A stretch of 64,000 bases of DNA from Drechmeria coniospora (lineage: Eukaryota > Ascomycota > Sordariomycetes > Hypocreales > Ophiocordycipitaceae), in NCBI RefSeq assembly GCF_001625195.1, contig NC_054390.1, positions 2,132,027 to 2,196,026 of the forward strand, written 5' to 3'. Shown piece after piece: positions 46,400 through 58,700 of this stretch (position 1 is its first letter; each line of letters begins with the position of its first letter). The notes beneath the pieces are model-generated. The model was not told where the DNA came from. It did not search any database and saw only the letters and a program-made list of their open reading frames with translations. The position numbers and the translations under genes were made by a program.

Positions 46400-47530
46400 A
46401 ATACTTATCCCTAGGGTATATAGGATTACGGCTTGTTATAGGTATTGTTAAATATAGTAGCCTCCCTCCCTATAGCGGATATATATACCGGCTGCCCTAT
46501 GCCTGTCTCTCTCTTCCTATATAACCTATTTCGCCCGCTATTGGGGCCTGCTTTGGCCTTGGTTTGTTTTTGTTGTCGGTCTAGTTATAACCGCCTTAGG
46601 CCCGGCTGTAGCCCTAGAGCCTACCGTATTGACCCCTAATATTAGAGTATTACTGTCCTTATTGGGTTAGGGGGTTGCCCTAGCCGTCCCTTAGCCGGGC
46701 CCGCCCTAGTCCTTAATTTTATCCTCTATATATTGCAATTCTATTTCGGATGCAATTCGTTTATATATATCGACCGCCTTATTATAGTTATCTATTGTAG
46801 TCCCTCGCTAGAGGATATAGTCCCTTATTCTCTTAGTTAGCCCAATATAGAGCTTTATAAGTTTTACCTCGCTAGGCTAATATATCCCTCCTACTAGTAT
46901 AAGCTTCTCTTCGAAGCGTATAAGGAACGCTAGGAACGACTCTAACGTCCCTTACCTAATATCCTCTAGTTCAATAACCGCTAGTTACTAGCAGTAAGGG
47001 TCGCTGTAAGCCGATTCGAGGTACGTTAGGAATTAGAACGGGTCGTAACCGATACGGGAGCCTTCTTCGAAGTATATTGTAACTCGTTACTAGACTTTGG
47101 CTAAAAGGTTTTACTAAATAAAGATCTATTGGTCCTAGGCGGACCCAATAAAGTCCTTATCCACTCGGAGCTTACGGTCTATGCAGAACTTCTAGGCTGC
47201 AAAGGTACCCTTATTACCGTTATACGGGTCCCTAACCGAAATCGGTTTGCGTTTAATACAGGCCTATAGTATACCCGACTTATCCCTGGTCCGCTCCTGC
47301 TAGGGGTCGATTGTTAAGGTATCTATTGGCTAGGCCGATAAATGCCCTAAGTCCTACTATACCTATTGCTACCTATTCTTCTGTAGAGCTAAGATTTATA
47401 TAGAGTACGTTTCTATTTAGGCGTATATTCGGCCAAACTCTGTATAGACTTTTGCTATAAAGTCCTCTATAACTTACTGAAGGTTAATTTCTTTGGGCTT
47501 TCCCTTATCTATTTTAACTTATAATAGTTA
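46400..47530 (-). pseudogene. gag remnant (chromovirus B)
   Basis: Assigned mainly by position between protease and 5' LTR and by partial similarity to the family-A gag (for example the stretch near 47140-47240 encoding the KDFIGSA-like and gag N-terminal segments). It is strongly interrupted and limits are approximate. Confidence 0.55.
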
Positions 47531-47573
47531 GGCTTTTCCTTCCTCCTAACCGGTATAAGTAAAGTCTTTTAAA

Positions 47574-47744
47574 TATTACGGAGTCGCTAGGCGACTGCTC
47601 TAGGACTCTCAATAATATTTATTAAAAGACTTAAAGGAGGGAAAACTACCTAACAACTAGGGCTTCTAGTTGTATGCGTTCCTCCTAGTGGGTCCCTTGG
47701 TTCCCTTTGTTCTCCTATATCGGGCTAAGCCCAATACCATAACA
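47574..47744 (-). repeat. 5' LTR of chromovirus B
   Basis: 171 bp from TATTACGGAGTCGC (TG mutated to TA) to CCCAATACCATAACA. Confidence 0.92.
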
Positions 47745-47990
47745 GCTGTATATAAATACTTAGGTATATATTTTATTACTTTAATAAAAATAATTAAGAG
47801 ATAAAGCTATTGATATTTACTAACGGCTTATAATACTGCGTCTTTAATAGGGAGAAGCTTCTTAACTAAGAAATTTCTTAAATCTAGTAGTAAGGTTTTT
47901 TACTATATTGAAAAGTACTCTTAGAATTTATTAGGAACTTCTTTTCTAACTCAAAATGACTACTATCCTAGGAATTTTATAGGGATTTAT

Positions 47991-48167
47991 TGTTACGGTG
48001 TTACTAGGTAGCTGCTCTAAGAATCTTAATAAAGGTTATTAGAAGACTTGAAGAGAGAAAAGAACTGCCTGTCCGTTAGGGCTTCCTTTCTATGTGTACC
48101 CTTTGGGTGGGTCTGTAGTCCCCCTTGTCTTATATTACCCAATCGGGCGTAGCCCGATACTATAACA
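47991..48167 (-). repeat. Solo LTR of a family-B relative
   Basis: 177 bp, starting TGTTACGGTGTTAC and ending CCCGATACTATAACA, with a perfect 5-bp target duplication TTTAT (47986-47990 and 48168-48172). It shares the family-B framework (GAAGACTTGAAG, GGGCTTC, GTGGGTC) but with an altered middle, so it is probably a sister family. Confidence 0.9.
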
Positions 48168-49788
48168 TTTATTGGTAGACTTACTAGCTAGAAGTAAAGT
48201 AAAGAATGGGCTAAGGTATTTCCTTTACAGGTAAATTCCCTAGATGAGTCCGTACCTTCGTTGCTTTGTGTAATGTTTAGGCTCGAGTTCATAATAATAT
48301 ATTTCTTAAAGAGTTTTTAAGAATTGTGTATAGTCCTTATGATAATAATATCAAAGTATCTTTAATAATTTCCTAACGCGACACTCTAGATATGGCCTAG
48401 AAAACCCTAGAACCTCCTTATAATTTTATAAGTAATATCCTGAATAAATTCTACAGGATTTCCTAAATAGTTACTTTTTTCTTTTGGATTATATAACAAC
48501 CAGTAGTTAGACGTGTTCTTAATAACATCTTTATTATAATACAATGCTTAATATATTTGTCTAGCGTACTAAATTAATATCAAACTAGCACATTACAATA
48601 TGAAATTACAGAACTTGAAATTTACTGGAATAACTTATCTCATTTCTTCAAGCAAAAAAAATATGATATGAGAGGTCTTAATATAATAATATTTAAAATA
48701 CTAATTAATTGATTTTTTTTTAAGTCGAACAAGTAGTATATGTATAATATTAAGAACAATTGCAATTTATCCAATGCTTCAATTATGCATATTTCAAACT
48801 AGAATGTAAGTGAAAGATACTTGTCCGTAGCCTAACTGTTAAAATTATCTGTTGCTAGAAGATTAATCTGTGTGAATACGGCAGATGATTTCATTTGAGC
48901 CCAAAATCAGGTTGGCGACATTACGGGTGCTCGCACGGGGCAGAAAGACTTTTACCAAGGTCATACTGCAAATGTCCGTGCTGTACTGTACCTACTCTGT
49001 ATGAGTAAAGAGCTATTTGTAGTGTGCAGGATTGTGACTGACCACGATGTAGCGCAACCTATCTTTCAAGTCGAGCACTGTGTGCACGGGCGATTGTGTG
49101 GCTTAAATGCCGTGCGTCAATGCGTACGCGACACTGTATGATGCGTCCCTCAGCAAAACCAGTTAGTAATGCAAGCTTCCGAGCAATCAGTGGGTGCAAG
49201 TTTCACTGGACCAGGGGCTAGGCGCCCTCGCACCCCGGCTGGCCCTTGCCCCTTCCACTCATGACCTGCAGCCCAAATTTTTCTGGCGAAACTTCCTCCC
49301 AAATCCTCTCCATCACCAATCAACACCTCGTGGTCCGGTGGAAGTTTCTCGCCAGGCCCCTTCAACCTCCATCGGCATTAGAATTTTCTTCTGCGTCTAC
49401 AGCACGAGAAGAATCTCTGCCCCTCTAATCTTCTCTCGCCCGTCTGCCGCAACGCAACGGTCGCTACCTGTCTCCACGGTTTGCAATCTTGCTCTCGGCC
49501 GACACCATCACTCCTTGATCAATAGGAATTGCCAGGTTGATTCCTCCTACGTTGAGGCCTATATCGAGTGTCGATCGCCCTCTGTCGCGTATTCCTGGTC
49601 CTCTCCTGAGAAGTTTCTGACACAATACCTGTGTTCGCTTTCCCCTTTGCCAGAGGAAGAATTGATGCCATTCGGTCTGAAGTTCTTTTTCCGACCGAGT
49701 TCCCCATCTACTGCCATTCACTACCCCCCCCCACTACAACGCAAACACCGCCGAAATCACGTTCGCATTGCGAAAGCCTTCTCCCTTA
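48168..49788. other. AT-rich spacer and eIF4G promoter / leader
   Basis: Positions 48168-48860 are AT-rich without recognisable content. From about 48900 composition is normal, and 49200-49788 is a C/T-rich stretch typical of a long fungal promoter and 5' leader. An overlapping ORF at 49194-49805 lacks any domain and is treated as leader. Confidence 0.5.
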
Positions 49789-52700
49789 ATGACTTCACCT
49801 GCTAATCAGCAGAACCCCATCCCGGCGACCAACACCTCTGCGACAACGGCGACTTCATATGCTTCCGCTGCAGGTGCGCCCAAGAAGCCCACTGTCCAGG
49901 CGCCCTTAGTCGCTGCCAGTAATCAACCTCCCGCTTTGGTTGGTGCTACATCTGAACGCTCGGCGCAGAATGCCAAGGCCGCTTTGCCATCACCCGTGAA
50001 CGGCAAGATAGCCGATAACTCTGCAACTCCCGCTGTTGCCCGTGGCACCTCTGTCGCCAACGGTTCCGTTTCGGGCCACCCCAGAAAGAGCTCCTTGACA
50101 ATGGCTGCCACCGGCCCCAATAGTTATGTTGCCAACGGTGGCTCAATCAGCGGTGCTAAATCAGGCATTCAGTTCGGCTTCGACTCGCCCGCCATGGTCC
50201 ACAGCACACCACAGACCGGCGGCTCTGCCCCTATCCCCATCCCTGGAGGGAACCCGCGCGTTACATCCCCAGAACACTCTCCGTCGCCCATCCCTCAGCC
50301 CTCGGCCAGTGGCGGTCGTCCCCCCTCCGGCCTCCAACAACCCAGCGGTCAAATGACTTTCGGAAGCCTCAGTAGTGATGGCGAAGTAAGTACTCATGAT
50401 GTATCTCGTTCGGAGCCCCCATCCGATTCGACTCTTCATCAGGCCCGCGATCAACGATTGCAAGATGCTAATGCCAACCCACAGCGCCATATCAGACAAG
50501 GCTCCGCCCCACAGAATGTTAACGCCGCCGGGACACACTCCGGTACTCATTTCCGACGTGAATCGAGCCACTCCGTTCAGAGCGACAATCCCGGTGGGCC
50601 TAGCAGGGTCAACTTTCCTCCCCAGGGCGGTCGTGGTCGAGGCGGGTTCAATCCTCATGGAAGCTCCTACAGCAACCAGATGGGTTACCCCCCCAACAAT
50701 CAGTTCCGCAATGGTCCCGGCCAAGGCCGTGGCATGCCTCCGTCCTTCCAACCGCAGTCTCGAACCATGCCTTATCCGAATTCGCCCCAGCCAAACCGAA
50801 GTCCGGCACTTGTGCCATCAATGCCGAACACCCCCAACATGGCACAGGCCAACATGCAGCCCAACATGTCGATACAGACACCCCCACAATACCATTACCC
50901 GCCGCCTATGGCGACTCAGCATCAAGTACATCTCCCCTTCCCAGTTGCCTGTTCCAGCAAGATGCATTTCAAACCCCCAAAAAGGAACAAGGGACGTCGC
51001 GAGCAAGAAAAGTTTCAGCCTGGACGTCGGCCGGAATATATGCGTGAGCTTCATGAGAGCGACGTCGGCCAGTATCCGCGCCGTTTTGGTCAACATGACG
51101 ATCAAGTGTCTCGCGATCGGAATAATAGTGGCACGCACGTGATATACGATTATTCCTCAAAATCAACCTCGCAAGCACCAAAACCCCAACCTCTCCTCAT
51201 CGTCCCTAGCAAGAGCAAACCCCCATCCCTTGATTTGTCTCCAGAGAATGGAGGATTTGAACTTTGGCTGACCTTGAAAAACCAGAACTTTGGATATCCT
51301 CCTCAGCAGATGGATCAATATGGCCGACCCATCTCTATGCCTTATGGTTATAACGGCATGCCATACATGGGTCCACCCCAGACTAATTCTCCTGGTTACG
51401 GTCAGCAGTATGCTCCGTCTCCCTATCACTCGCAGAGCCACAACATGTCGCGAAGCCCTTCGCTACCTGAACGACCATCGAGCGCCAACCACCAGAACCA
51501 GCAAGTGATTGTTTCATCGACCCCACAGGCCCACGGTGCACAACCCAACCCGGCGGCGAAGAATTTCGTGAAGCCTGGAAGGAAGAGCGCCGCAATTCAG
51601 ATCAAGAATGCAGCTGGGGAGGTCGTTGACACATCCGCATTCAAGCAGCCCGCCTCGCCTGCGCCGAGTGTTCCATTATCCAAAACCCCCCCTGTTGTGG
51701 CTTCAACAGCGCCCACTCCACCCCCCAAGTCTTGTACACCCGCGCAAGGTCGATCAGAGAGCCGCGCTCTACCGAAGACGACGAAGGAGATTCAAGATGA
51801 GTTGAAGGAGAAAATAAAGCAGGCTACGTTGGCTTCTGCTGTGGAGAACAAGGTTCAGGAAGAAAAGCAAGCTCTTCACGATGAAAAGCTGGTCACGCCC
51901 GAGGCGAAGCCAAGTCCTGCCAAGCCAAGTGCCGCAGACAACGCACTCGCCACTCCTACCTTCAATGTCACATCCGAAGAGCCACTGGACGAGCCAAGGA
52001 AAACCAAAGATGCCAAGCAAGCCGAACCTGTCAAAACCGAAGAGCCTGAGGAGGACGATATTGAGCGAATGATTCGCGAGATGGAAGAGGCTGACGCAAA
52101 ACGCGAGGAGGAGGAGAAGGTGCACCAGAAACGACGGGAGGCTGAGAAGGCCGAGGCTAAGAAGAAGGAGGCAGAGCAGAGCAAGATCAACGCGGCGGAG
52201 GAAGACCGTAAGCTCCGAGAGCAGGAACGGGAAATGGAACGATTGGAAGAAGAGAAGGAGAACAGGCGAAAGGACGCAGAGGCCTCTGGTAAGGGGTTGT
52301 CGGTTGCCGACGCCCTCGCACAATTCCGAACCGGCAAAGAATCCGAACCGGCCGGCATGGATAGCATTGCCGACAAGCTTGCCGACATGAAGATTGACGG
52401 CGAGAGGCAACCATCTCCAGGGGACCCTGCTGGGCAGAAGTCTGGCGCGGGCGAAAAGCGTAGCTCCAAGCCGGCTGCTTTGAATCTTGCGCCACTGAAC
52501 ACAAAGGCAATCGAGCCGCCACAGCCAAGTGCGGCTCTGCAGTCTCTCAAATCGGCGCGATTTCTGCAAATCATGGAGCAGGATATCTATCCCGAAGGTA
52601 TCCATTCCCCTAACCCAGCGTTGAACGCTGCTGTTGCGAAGAAGGGAAAGACCTTCAAGTACGATGCCACCTTTCTGCTGCAGTTTCAGAAGGTCTTTAC

Positions 52701-54605
52701 CGAGCAGCCCTCTCTCGAATTCCACCAGCAGGTCAAGTCTCTCATTAGCGACACAGATGGTCGCTCTGGCTCCCGAACACAGGCTCCGGGTTCTGCAAGA
52801 CAAGGCTCTCGCGGCGGCGGCGGCGGCGGCGGCTTCTCAATGGGCGCGTTCAATGCGCCTCCCCCGGGGCGCACTCTGCCTCCAGGAACGACATCGTCCG
52901 ACCGATTAGCTATGGCCAGCGGCACAATGCCCCGGCCACCGGTTCACTCGATGGGCTCGTTTCCAGCACGATCAAGCGCCTTCCCAACTGCCATGTCACG
53001 CACATCGTCGCAATCTAATGTGCGGAACATGCCCAACTCTCCCCGCCAGTCTAGCCGCTCTACTCGTGGAAGCCGACGGAACGACCACGGTGCCGCCAAT
53101 AGTGCGCAGGCTGCTAAGACCATGCCTTTGACTGCTGGGATGGAGATTAAGCCTATTCAGATATCATCTTCTGGTTGGAAGCCTACTAGTATTGGCAAAG
53201 CCGTTGCTGTTGCGGCCCCCAGCGGCTACCTGGACCCTGAACTGGTTCAGAGAAAGGTCAAGGCTGCACTCAACAAGATGACCCCTGAAAAGTTTGATCG
53301 AATTGCAGAACAAATACTCGAAATTGCTTCTCAGTCAAAGGACGAGTCAGATGGCAGGACCCTGCGCCAAGTTATTCAGCTCACGTTCGAAAAGGCCACG
53401 GACGAAGCCCATTGGGCATCGATGTATGCAAAGTTTTGCAAGCGCATGCTGGAGACTATGAGTCCCGAAATCCGCGACGAGCGCATCAAGGACAAAAACG
53501 GCAACGTTGTGAGCGGTGGCGCACTCTTTCGCAAGTACCTCCTCAACAGGTGCCAGGAAGAGTTTGAGCGTGGTTGGTCTATCAACTTACCTGAGGAGGA
53601 TACCGCCGACAAGAAGTCAGGTGAGGCAGCGCTGCTGTCTGACGAGTATTACATTGCGGCGGCCGCCAAGCGGCGTGGCCTCGGTCTGGTTCAATTCATT
53701 GGCGAACTCTACAAGCTTGGGATGCTGACGGAGCGCATCATGCATGAGTGCGTGCACAAGCTTGTCGACTATAAAGGCATTCCTGATGAGGCCGAGATTG
53801 AGTCATTGAGCAAGCTGCTTCGCACCATTGGCGCCAACCTGGACCAGACGGAGAAGGGTCGCCCCATGATGGATGCCTACTTCCAACGGATTCACACGAT
53901 GATAGAGCTTCCAGAACTCCCGAGCCGGTTGAAATTCATGCTTCTAGACGTGCTGGACCTTCGAAAGGCGAACTGGGTTTCCAAGGAGGCCAACAAGGGG
54001 CCCAAGACGCTAGAGGAGGTTCGTGTAGAGGTAAGCTTTATCAACATGAGCACAGAGTAACGAGAGTCATGCTGACCTGCAATCGTATCAGGCCGAAGCT
54101 GCGCAGGCAGCCAAAGCCCAAGAGGCGGCAAGGAGCAACCAAAGAGGAGGTAGCCGTCCAGCTGGGCGTGGGGATGCCCGCAACTTTTCCGCCGGTTACG
54201 CCCAGCAGACGAGCAATCAGGTCGCCATGGACGATCTGAGGCGCCTGAAGGGGTCAGCCAGCAGGATATCCAGCCAGAATGTAACCCTAGGCCCTACTTC
54301 CATGTTCGCTTCGCGTAGCAACAGTGGCAGGCGTCTCGGACCAGGTGGCTCACTTGGCCGTCCCGGCGACGACTCTGCTGCCTCGTCTCGCACGGGAACC
54401 CCCCCAAATCGCGATAGCAACTCCAACTCGAACGCATTTAGGTAATTGCTCACCGTTTCCTCGTCGAGTTCTAGCTTGGACGTGAAAACTAACGCCACGC
54501 AGCTTGCTTGCGACCATGGAAACAGAACACCCAGCCTCCCCCCCTTCTGCTGGGCCCTCCCCTTCACTGACAAAGGCCATTCCCGACAGCGGCAAGAAGG
54601 AATGA
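49789..54605 (+). CDS. Translation initiation factor eIF4G
   Basis: Scaffold of the cap-binding complex eIF4F, joining eIF4E, eIF4A and the poly(A)-binding protein in the cytoplasm. Proposed exons: 49789-50385, 50485-50925, 51286-54030, 54092-54441, 54503-54605; the joined length is 1412 codons (1411 aa), all phases consistent. The start is ATG 49789 (MTSPANQQN); the frame upstream has only a TTG. The N-terminal 600 residues are Pro/Gln/Ser/Asn-rich. A charged coiled-coil region (EEDDIERMIREMEEADAK onwards) follows. The eIF4E-binding motif YDATFLL fits YxxxxL-hydrophobic (about 52660). The MIF4G domain begins near GYLDPELVQRKVKAALNKM (about 53225) and runs to about 54000. The first two introns are multiples of three and stop-free. 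The last intron joins NAF to SLLATMETEHPASPPS, ending GKKE. Reading straight to 54060 would give a false NMSTE end. Confidence 0.93.
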
Positions 54606-55704
54606 GATATTCACATTCAGCCTCATTCGTTTCGGATGATAGACTAAGTTTGGTGGGATTTGTGGTTTGACTTGTGTGTTTTTGCGTTTACAGGCTTTGG
54701 TGCAATGCATCCCCGAAAGTTACCGGCACATTTCAATTGATGACGCATCACTTCATTCACTACTTACCTAGCAGAAAGCGGAGAGTGAAGAGACAGTCGT
54801 TGATGAAAGGTCCCTATATTCAGCGTGTTAGTTTATTCAATCGACCGTCGCTGGTCTGGTTAGTGCCTTTATCCGAATTGAAGAATCGCGGATGATAATC
54901 AGCAAGTCCATTGGCTCGTTGCGCACAAGGTAGCGCCGGATCGAATGATGGGAAGCGCATGCGGACCATTGAGTGTTCTCACTAATACTACGCGGTATCG
55001 AGACCATCAAGACAGCGGCACTGTATGGGAAAGCCTGCGGATGTGTACTTCGACGCCCAAGATGTGAGGAGGACTGGAGACGCAAGGAAATGTTGATTTG
55101 GGACTCAGGACCCAAAAGTCGGGGATGACAAAGCAATCAAGACTTCTACGACTTTGTCAAGTCGATTCCCAACCCAGTACATTCGTTGGAGACGGTTGTA
55201 GTGCAAGAATACCGCCGGTCTACTGGAGGTCCTCGGTTCTATAGTTGCAGGATGGGAAAAGACCAAATGGAACGAGGTGCTTCTGTTGCGGTCTTGCTAT
55301 TTTTACTGTACATCTAATTTTGAGGTAGCCATTGGCTGGCCGATGAATTGACGGAAATATACACTAACGTACGTACACTTGCCCTGGGAGGGCGTGATCG
55401 AGATATGCTATGTCAGCGTGAGGCAATCAATTACTTGGGGGAAAGAATTATCGACGACGATTCTTGATCATGACCGCGACTACAGCAACAAGCCAAGCAG
55501 CAGATCCTCAAATATGCAGAGGATCCATGATAAGACCCAACGCCGCAGAGCTATTCCTTCTCTTCTTGATGAAAACATCAGCAAGCAATGCATAGAGACG
55601 AGCGTATGCTATGCAACCCTCTCGATTCGCCTTGAATCAACCACCATCCCCCCATGTCCGGAGATATCATTAGTTGGTCCTACTGGCCAACCGACTGCAG
55701 CCGA
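54606..55704. other. Convergent intergenic region between eIF4G and POL1
   Basis: About 1.1 kb between two convergent genes, holding both 3' UTRs. Short ORFs have no recognisable domains. No repeat or RNA gene was seen. Confidence 0.45.
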
Positions 55705-58700
55705 CTACTGATTGCAGCCTAGCTTAGCGAATAAAGTATCCATGGCAACCCACTGCCGTCCGCACTTGTCCAGGTACTTGTCTATCACGCCCTTGACTGT
55801 TTCAAAGCGGACACGATTATGCTCCGCCAAGGCTAGGATCACGTCACGGTCTCCCACTGACGAATCACCGTTGACATTAGAAGCTTTGGAGCGCGCTTTG
55901 TCGACGTCCCATATACTGGCAAAGTAGACGAGCTGGTTGTAAATGGCCTTCTCGGTGTATTCGTATCGCATATGTCCAAGGCAGTCATGTGCCAGCCCCC
56001 TCGGACCGAGACACCGGGTGCCATAGACGCTTATCTGGCGGGTGCGGTTGGCGCACTGGGAGTCGTCACAGACGAGCCAGCCCTCGTAGTATCGGGAGGT
56101 CTGCGCACGAACTGCGTGCTCAACCTGGGCGACGATAGAGTGGAGAGGCAAAACTGCTCGGCAGCCGCTGCAGAGGACGCCTAAAGCGGAGGTGTAGTCC
56201 AGGGATGCGGTGAGACCTTCGAAGACCGTGCTAGCCTTGCATTTGCGGCATTGGAGAGAGAGCCTCGCACATTCACGAAATCTTATTTCATCCGAAATCT
56301 GAGAGTCAAGTGGATGAATCTCGAGTTCGTCGGAAATGTTGCTCGGCTGCCGCGTCTCGTGCGAGCCGTACCGTCGAATATCCAACCCCAGCTGCTCGGC
56401 AAGCTGGGACGCGGATGTGCCGACGATGTTGGCACATAATCTTTCGACAGGGGGGAATATTTGTTTGCTCAAGTAGTACTCAACATCTGGCTGCAGACTG
56501 GAGTCCGCCTTGAGATCTGCCGGTGAGAAAGCCCTCTTCGGCGCGGGATCCGAGCTCTTGCCATCACCGGTGACAATGTACGAAACGACATCGCCCTTCC
56601 GTACCGGCTTGCCACGGGCAATATCGCGGAGAGCGACCTGGACCTGCGGCATGGAGTCGGCATTGGGATACTCTTTTGGAGCCTTACCAAGCTGGGTGTA
56701 GATGATGTACTTTGCTGTTGGGATGGCCTGTTCACGCATCTTGTGCGCAATGTCGCGTAAATATTCGTGGATAGAGGCAACAGCAAGCTCGGTTTCGTCT
56801 CCAGATAGGATCTCGTCGAGCAAGTGCTTGGAGATTTCCTTGGACAGGGCGCAGTATTCCCGGCGCTTCATATCCAGGCCCTTGACTTCCATTTCTTCAA
56901 CAAATTTGCCGTCCTTCTCGACGAGGTTGATGGCGGCATATTTCTTCTTGGCCTGAAGAAGGATACGACGAAAGACATTGTCGATGTCGATCTCTAGTAG
57001 CCTATATTGATCGTTGACAGCCTTCTTAAACTCATTGCCGACCTTGAAAGCATCCGCGACCGAGTTCACATTGGCATTGATCATGACTGAGTCCGTATCG
57101 CCGTAAATGACCTGAAGCGATTTGCCCTCTGCCAGTTCTTTGGTGCTCCTAAGAATCTCACGGCCTTTGAATGTCGTCAACATGGCCAATGGTCGAGCGT
57201 AGAAGCGAGATTTTGTATAGCCCAAGCAGCCATACATGGAGTTTGCCGTGAGCTTCAGGGCAAACTGTTTGATATCCCACGTCGCAAGCTGCTGAGGAGT
57301 GGCGCTCTTGTCCTTCATCAGAGACTTTACTTGGCGACGGCGACTGACAAGTGTAGCGATGAGCCTTGGCAGGATGCCTTGGTCTTGGTTGGCGGGGATT
57401 TCGGGAACTGTATCATCATCAACCTGCACATATGGTGGTCAGCTGAAGCCGTGGGCTTGTAGAAAGAATGAGAACGGTGGGGATAGGAGGGCAGGTGGCT
57501 TTACCAAACTCGCTCTCTCCACCGTGGTAAAGCAAATGTTGAATTCCTGAATGATCGACGGGTACAAAGAGTTGAAATCCATGACAAGCACAAACTTGTC
57601 GTAGAGGCCCTTTTCAGGCTCGAAGACGAGGCCACCCTTGTACTTATCCTTCCTCTTCCCTCCACTTTGATCTTCTTCCTCAGCCTTTTGGCGACCGCGA
57701 AAACCTTGCTTGTCAGGGCAGATGTATTTATTGCGGTGAAATTCGTGCAGCAGAATAAACTCATTTCGTTCGGCACGGGTACCTGTCAAGGTGCGGGCCC
57801 ACGAATTGCCAGCCAGGTTGGTGAGAACTTTGGTTAGCGGAAGGAGTTGAACCCCGAGAGCCAGGGCGGCGATGTAGTGAGTGTCTGCCTCCAGATGCGT
57901 AATGTAGTCCATCAAGCCTTGCTTTTCCCTGGCCCAGCCATTCAGGGCAGCCTCGTTATCGATATCCCGCCGGCGATTGTCTCCAGAAAGGTAGAGGCTG
58001 CACATCTCCGTCAAACTCCAGGACTGGCACTTGAACATTGTGGATTTTCCAGCATCGTTCGCGATATCGCAGAGTAAACGCCCAGCTATGATCTGACGCT
58101 CGGCAAAGACGTTGCCACCCACTTTCCCAATGGAAGCAGGCCATTGTGCTCGTCGTAGCCGCCCAAGCCTTGACCAGTGATGTATCTTTTTCTCATGTAG
58201 GCGGTTCAGCACGACGCTATAGTCCACACCCTCCAACTGATGACCTAGAATGACGTCGGGATCAACGACGTCTATCTGAGCCAAGAAGAAACTCAGAAGC
58301 TCCGACTCGGACTTCTTGAGGACGATGAGACCCCTGTTCCTCTGCCTCACCAGTTGGTCAAAGCCAAGGGGAAACACTTGTCCATGAGGTCTAATAATTG
58401 TGAAAGTTCGGCACGGCATCTTTTCCGCAGGCGTGGTGTCGCCGAGAAACACTCTGTCGTAAATTCGAGCGCTGATGGCGAGTATCTCCTGCTTGTTCTC
58501 CCGAGCATTGAAGGCCGTTCGGAGCGCGATACTCATGAGGGTCAAGGGGGGTGCGTCAAGACCATCAGACTCGCTCATCGTCGACACCATGTCAGGATGC
58601 TCGGCTAATACCTCAAGCCTGCAGTGGGATGCGTTTTTGATTGTGCCAAAGTCGGCATCCCGGATTTTGAGCCAACAAGGGCCCATGATGTTCTTCCAGA

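Larger units (their letters stand above)
40323..47744 (-). mobile_element. Chromovirus B: complete Ty3/gypsy element, moderately RIPed
   Basis: 7422 bp with 171-bp LTRs at 40323-40493 and 47574-47744. Flanks are GCTAT (40318-40322) and GCTGT (47745-47749), a 5-bp target duplication with one transition. It runs right to left: gag about 46.4-47.5 kb, protease about 45.75-46.2, reverse transcriptase/RNase H about 44.2-45.6, integrase-chromodomain about 42.3-44.1, then a plus-strand accessory ORF at 41050-42063 before the 3' LTR. Frames are heavily interrupted. Domain sequences are homologous to but clearly distinct from family A, and the LTRs differ, so it is a separate family. Confidence 0.94.

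Noticed and set aside
51769..52803. 344-codon minus-strand ORF opposite eIF4G
   Set aside because: It is the Leu/Ser-rich mirror of the Glu/Lys-rich coiled-coil coding region and has no recognisable domain.
54031..54060. eIF4G ending NMSTE at 54060
   Set aside because: GTAAGC donor at 54031 and acceptor at 54091 restore a typical C-terminal region in phase; the naive stop lies inside the intron.
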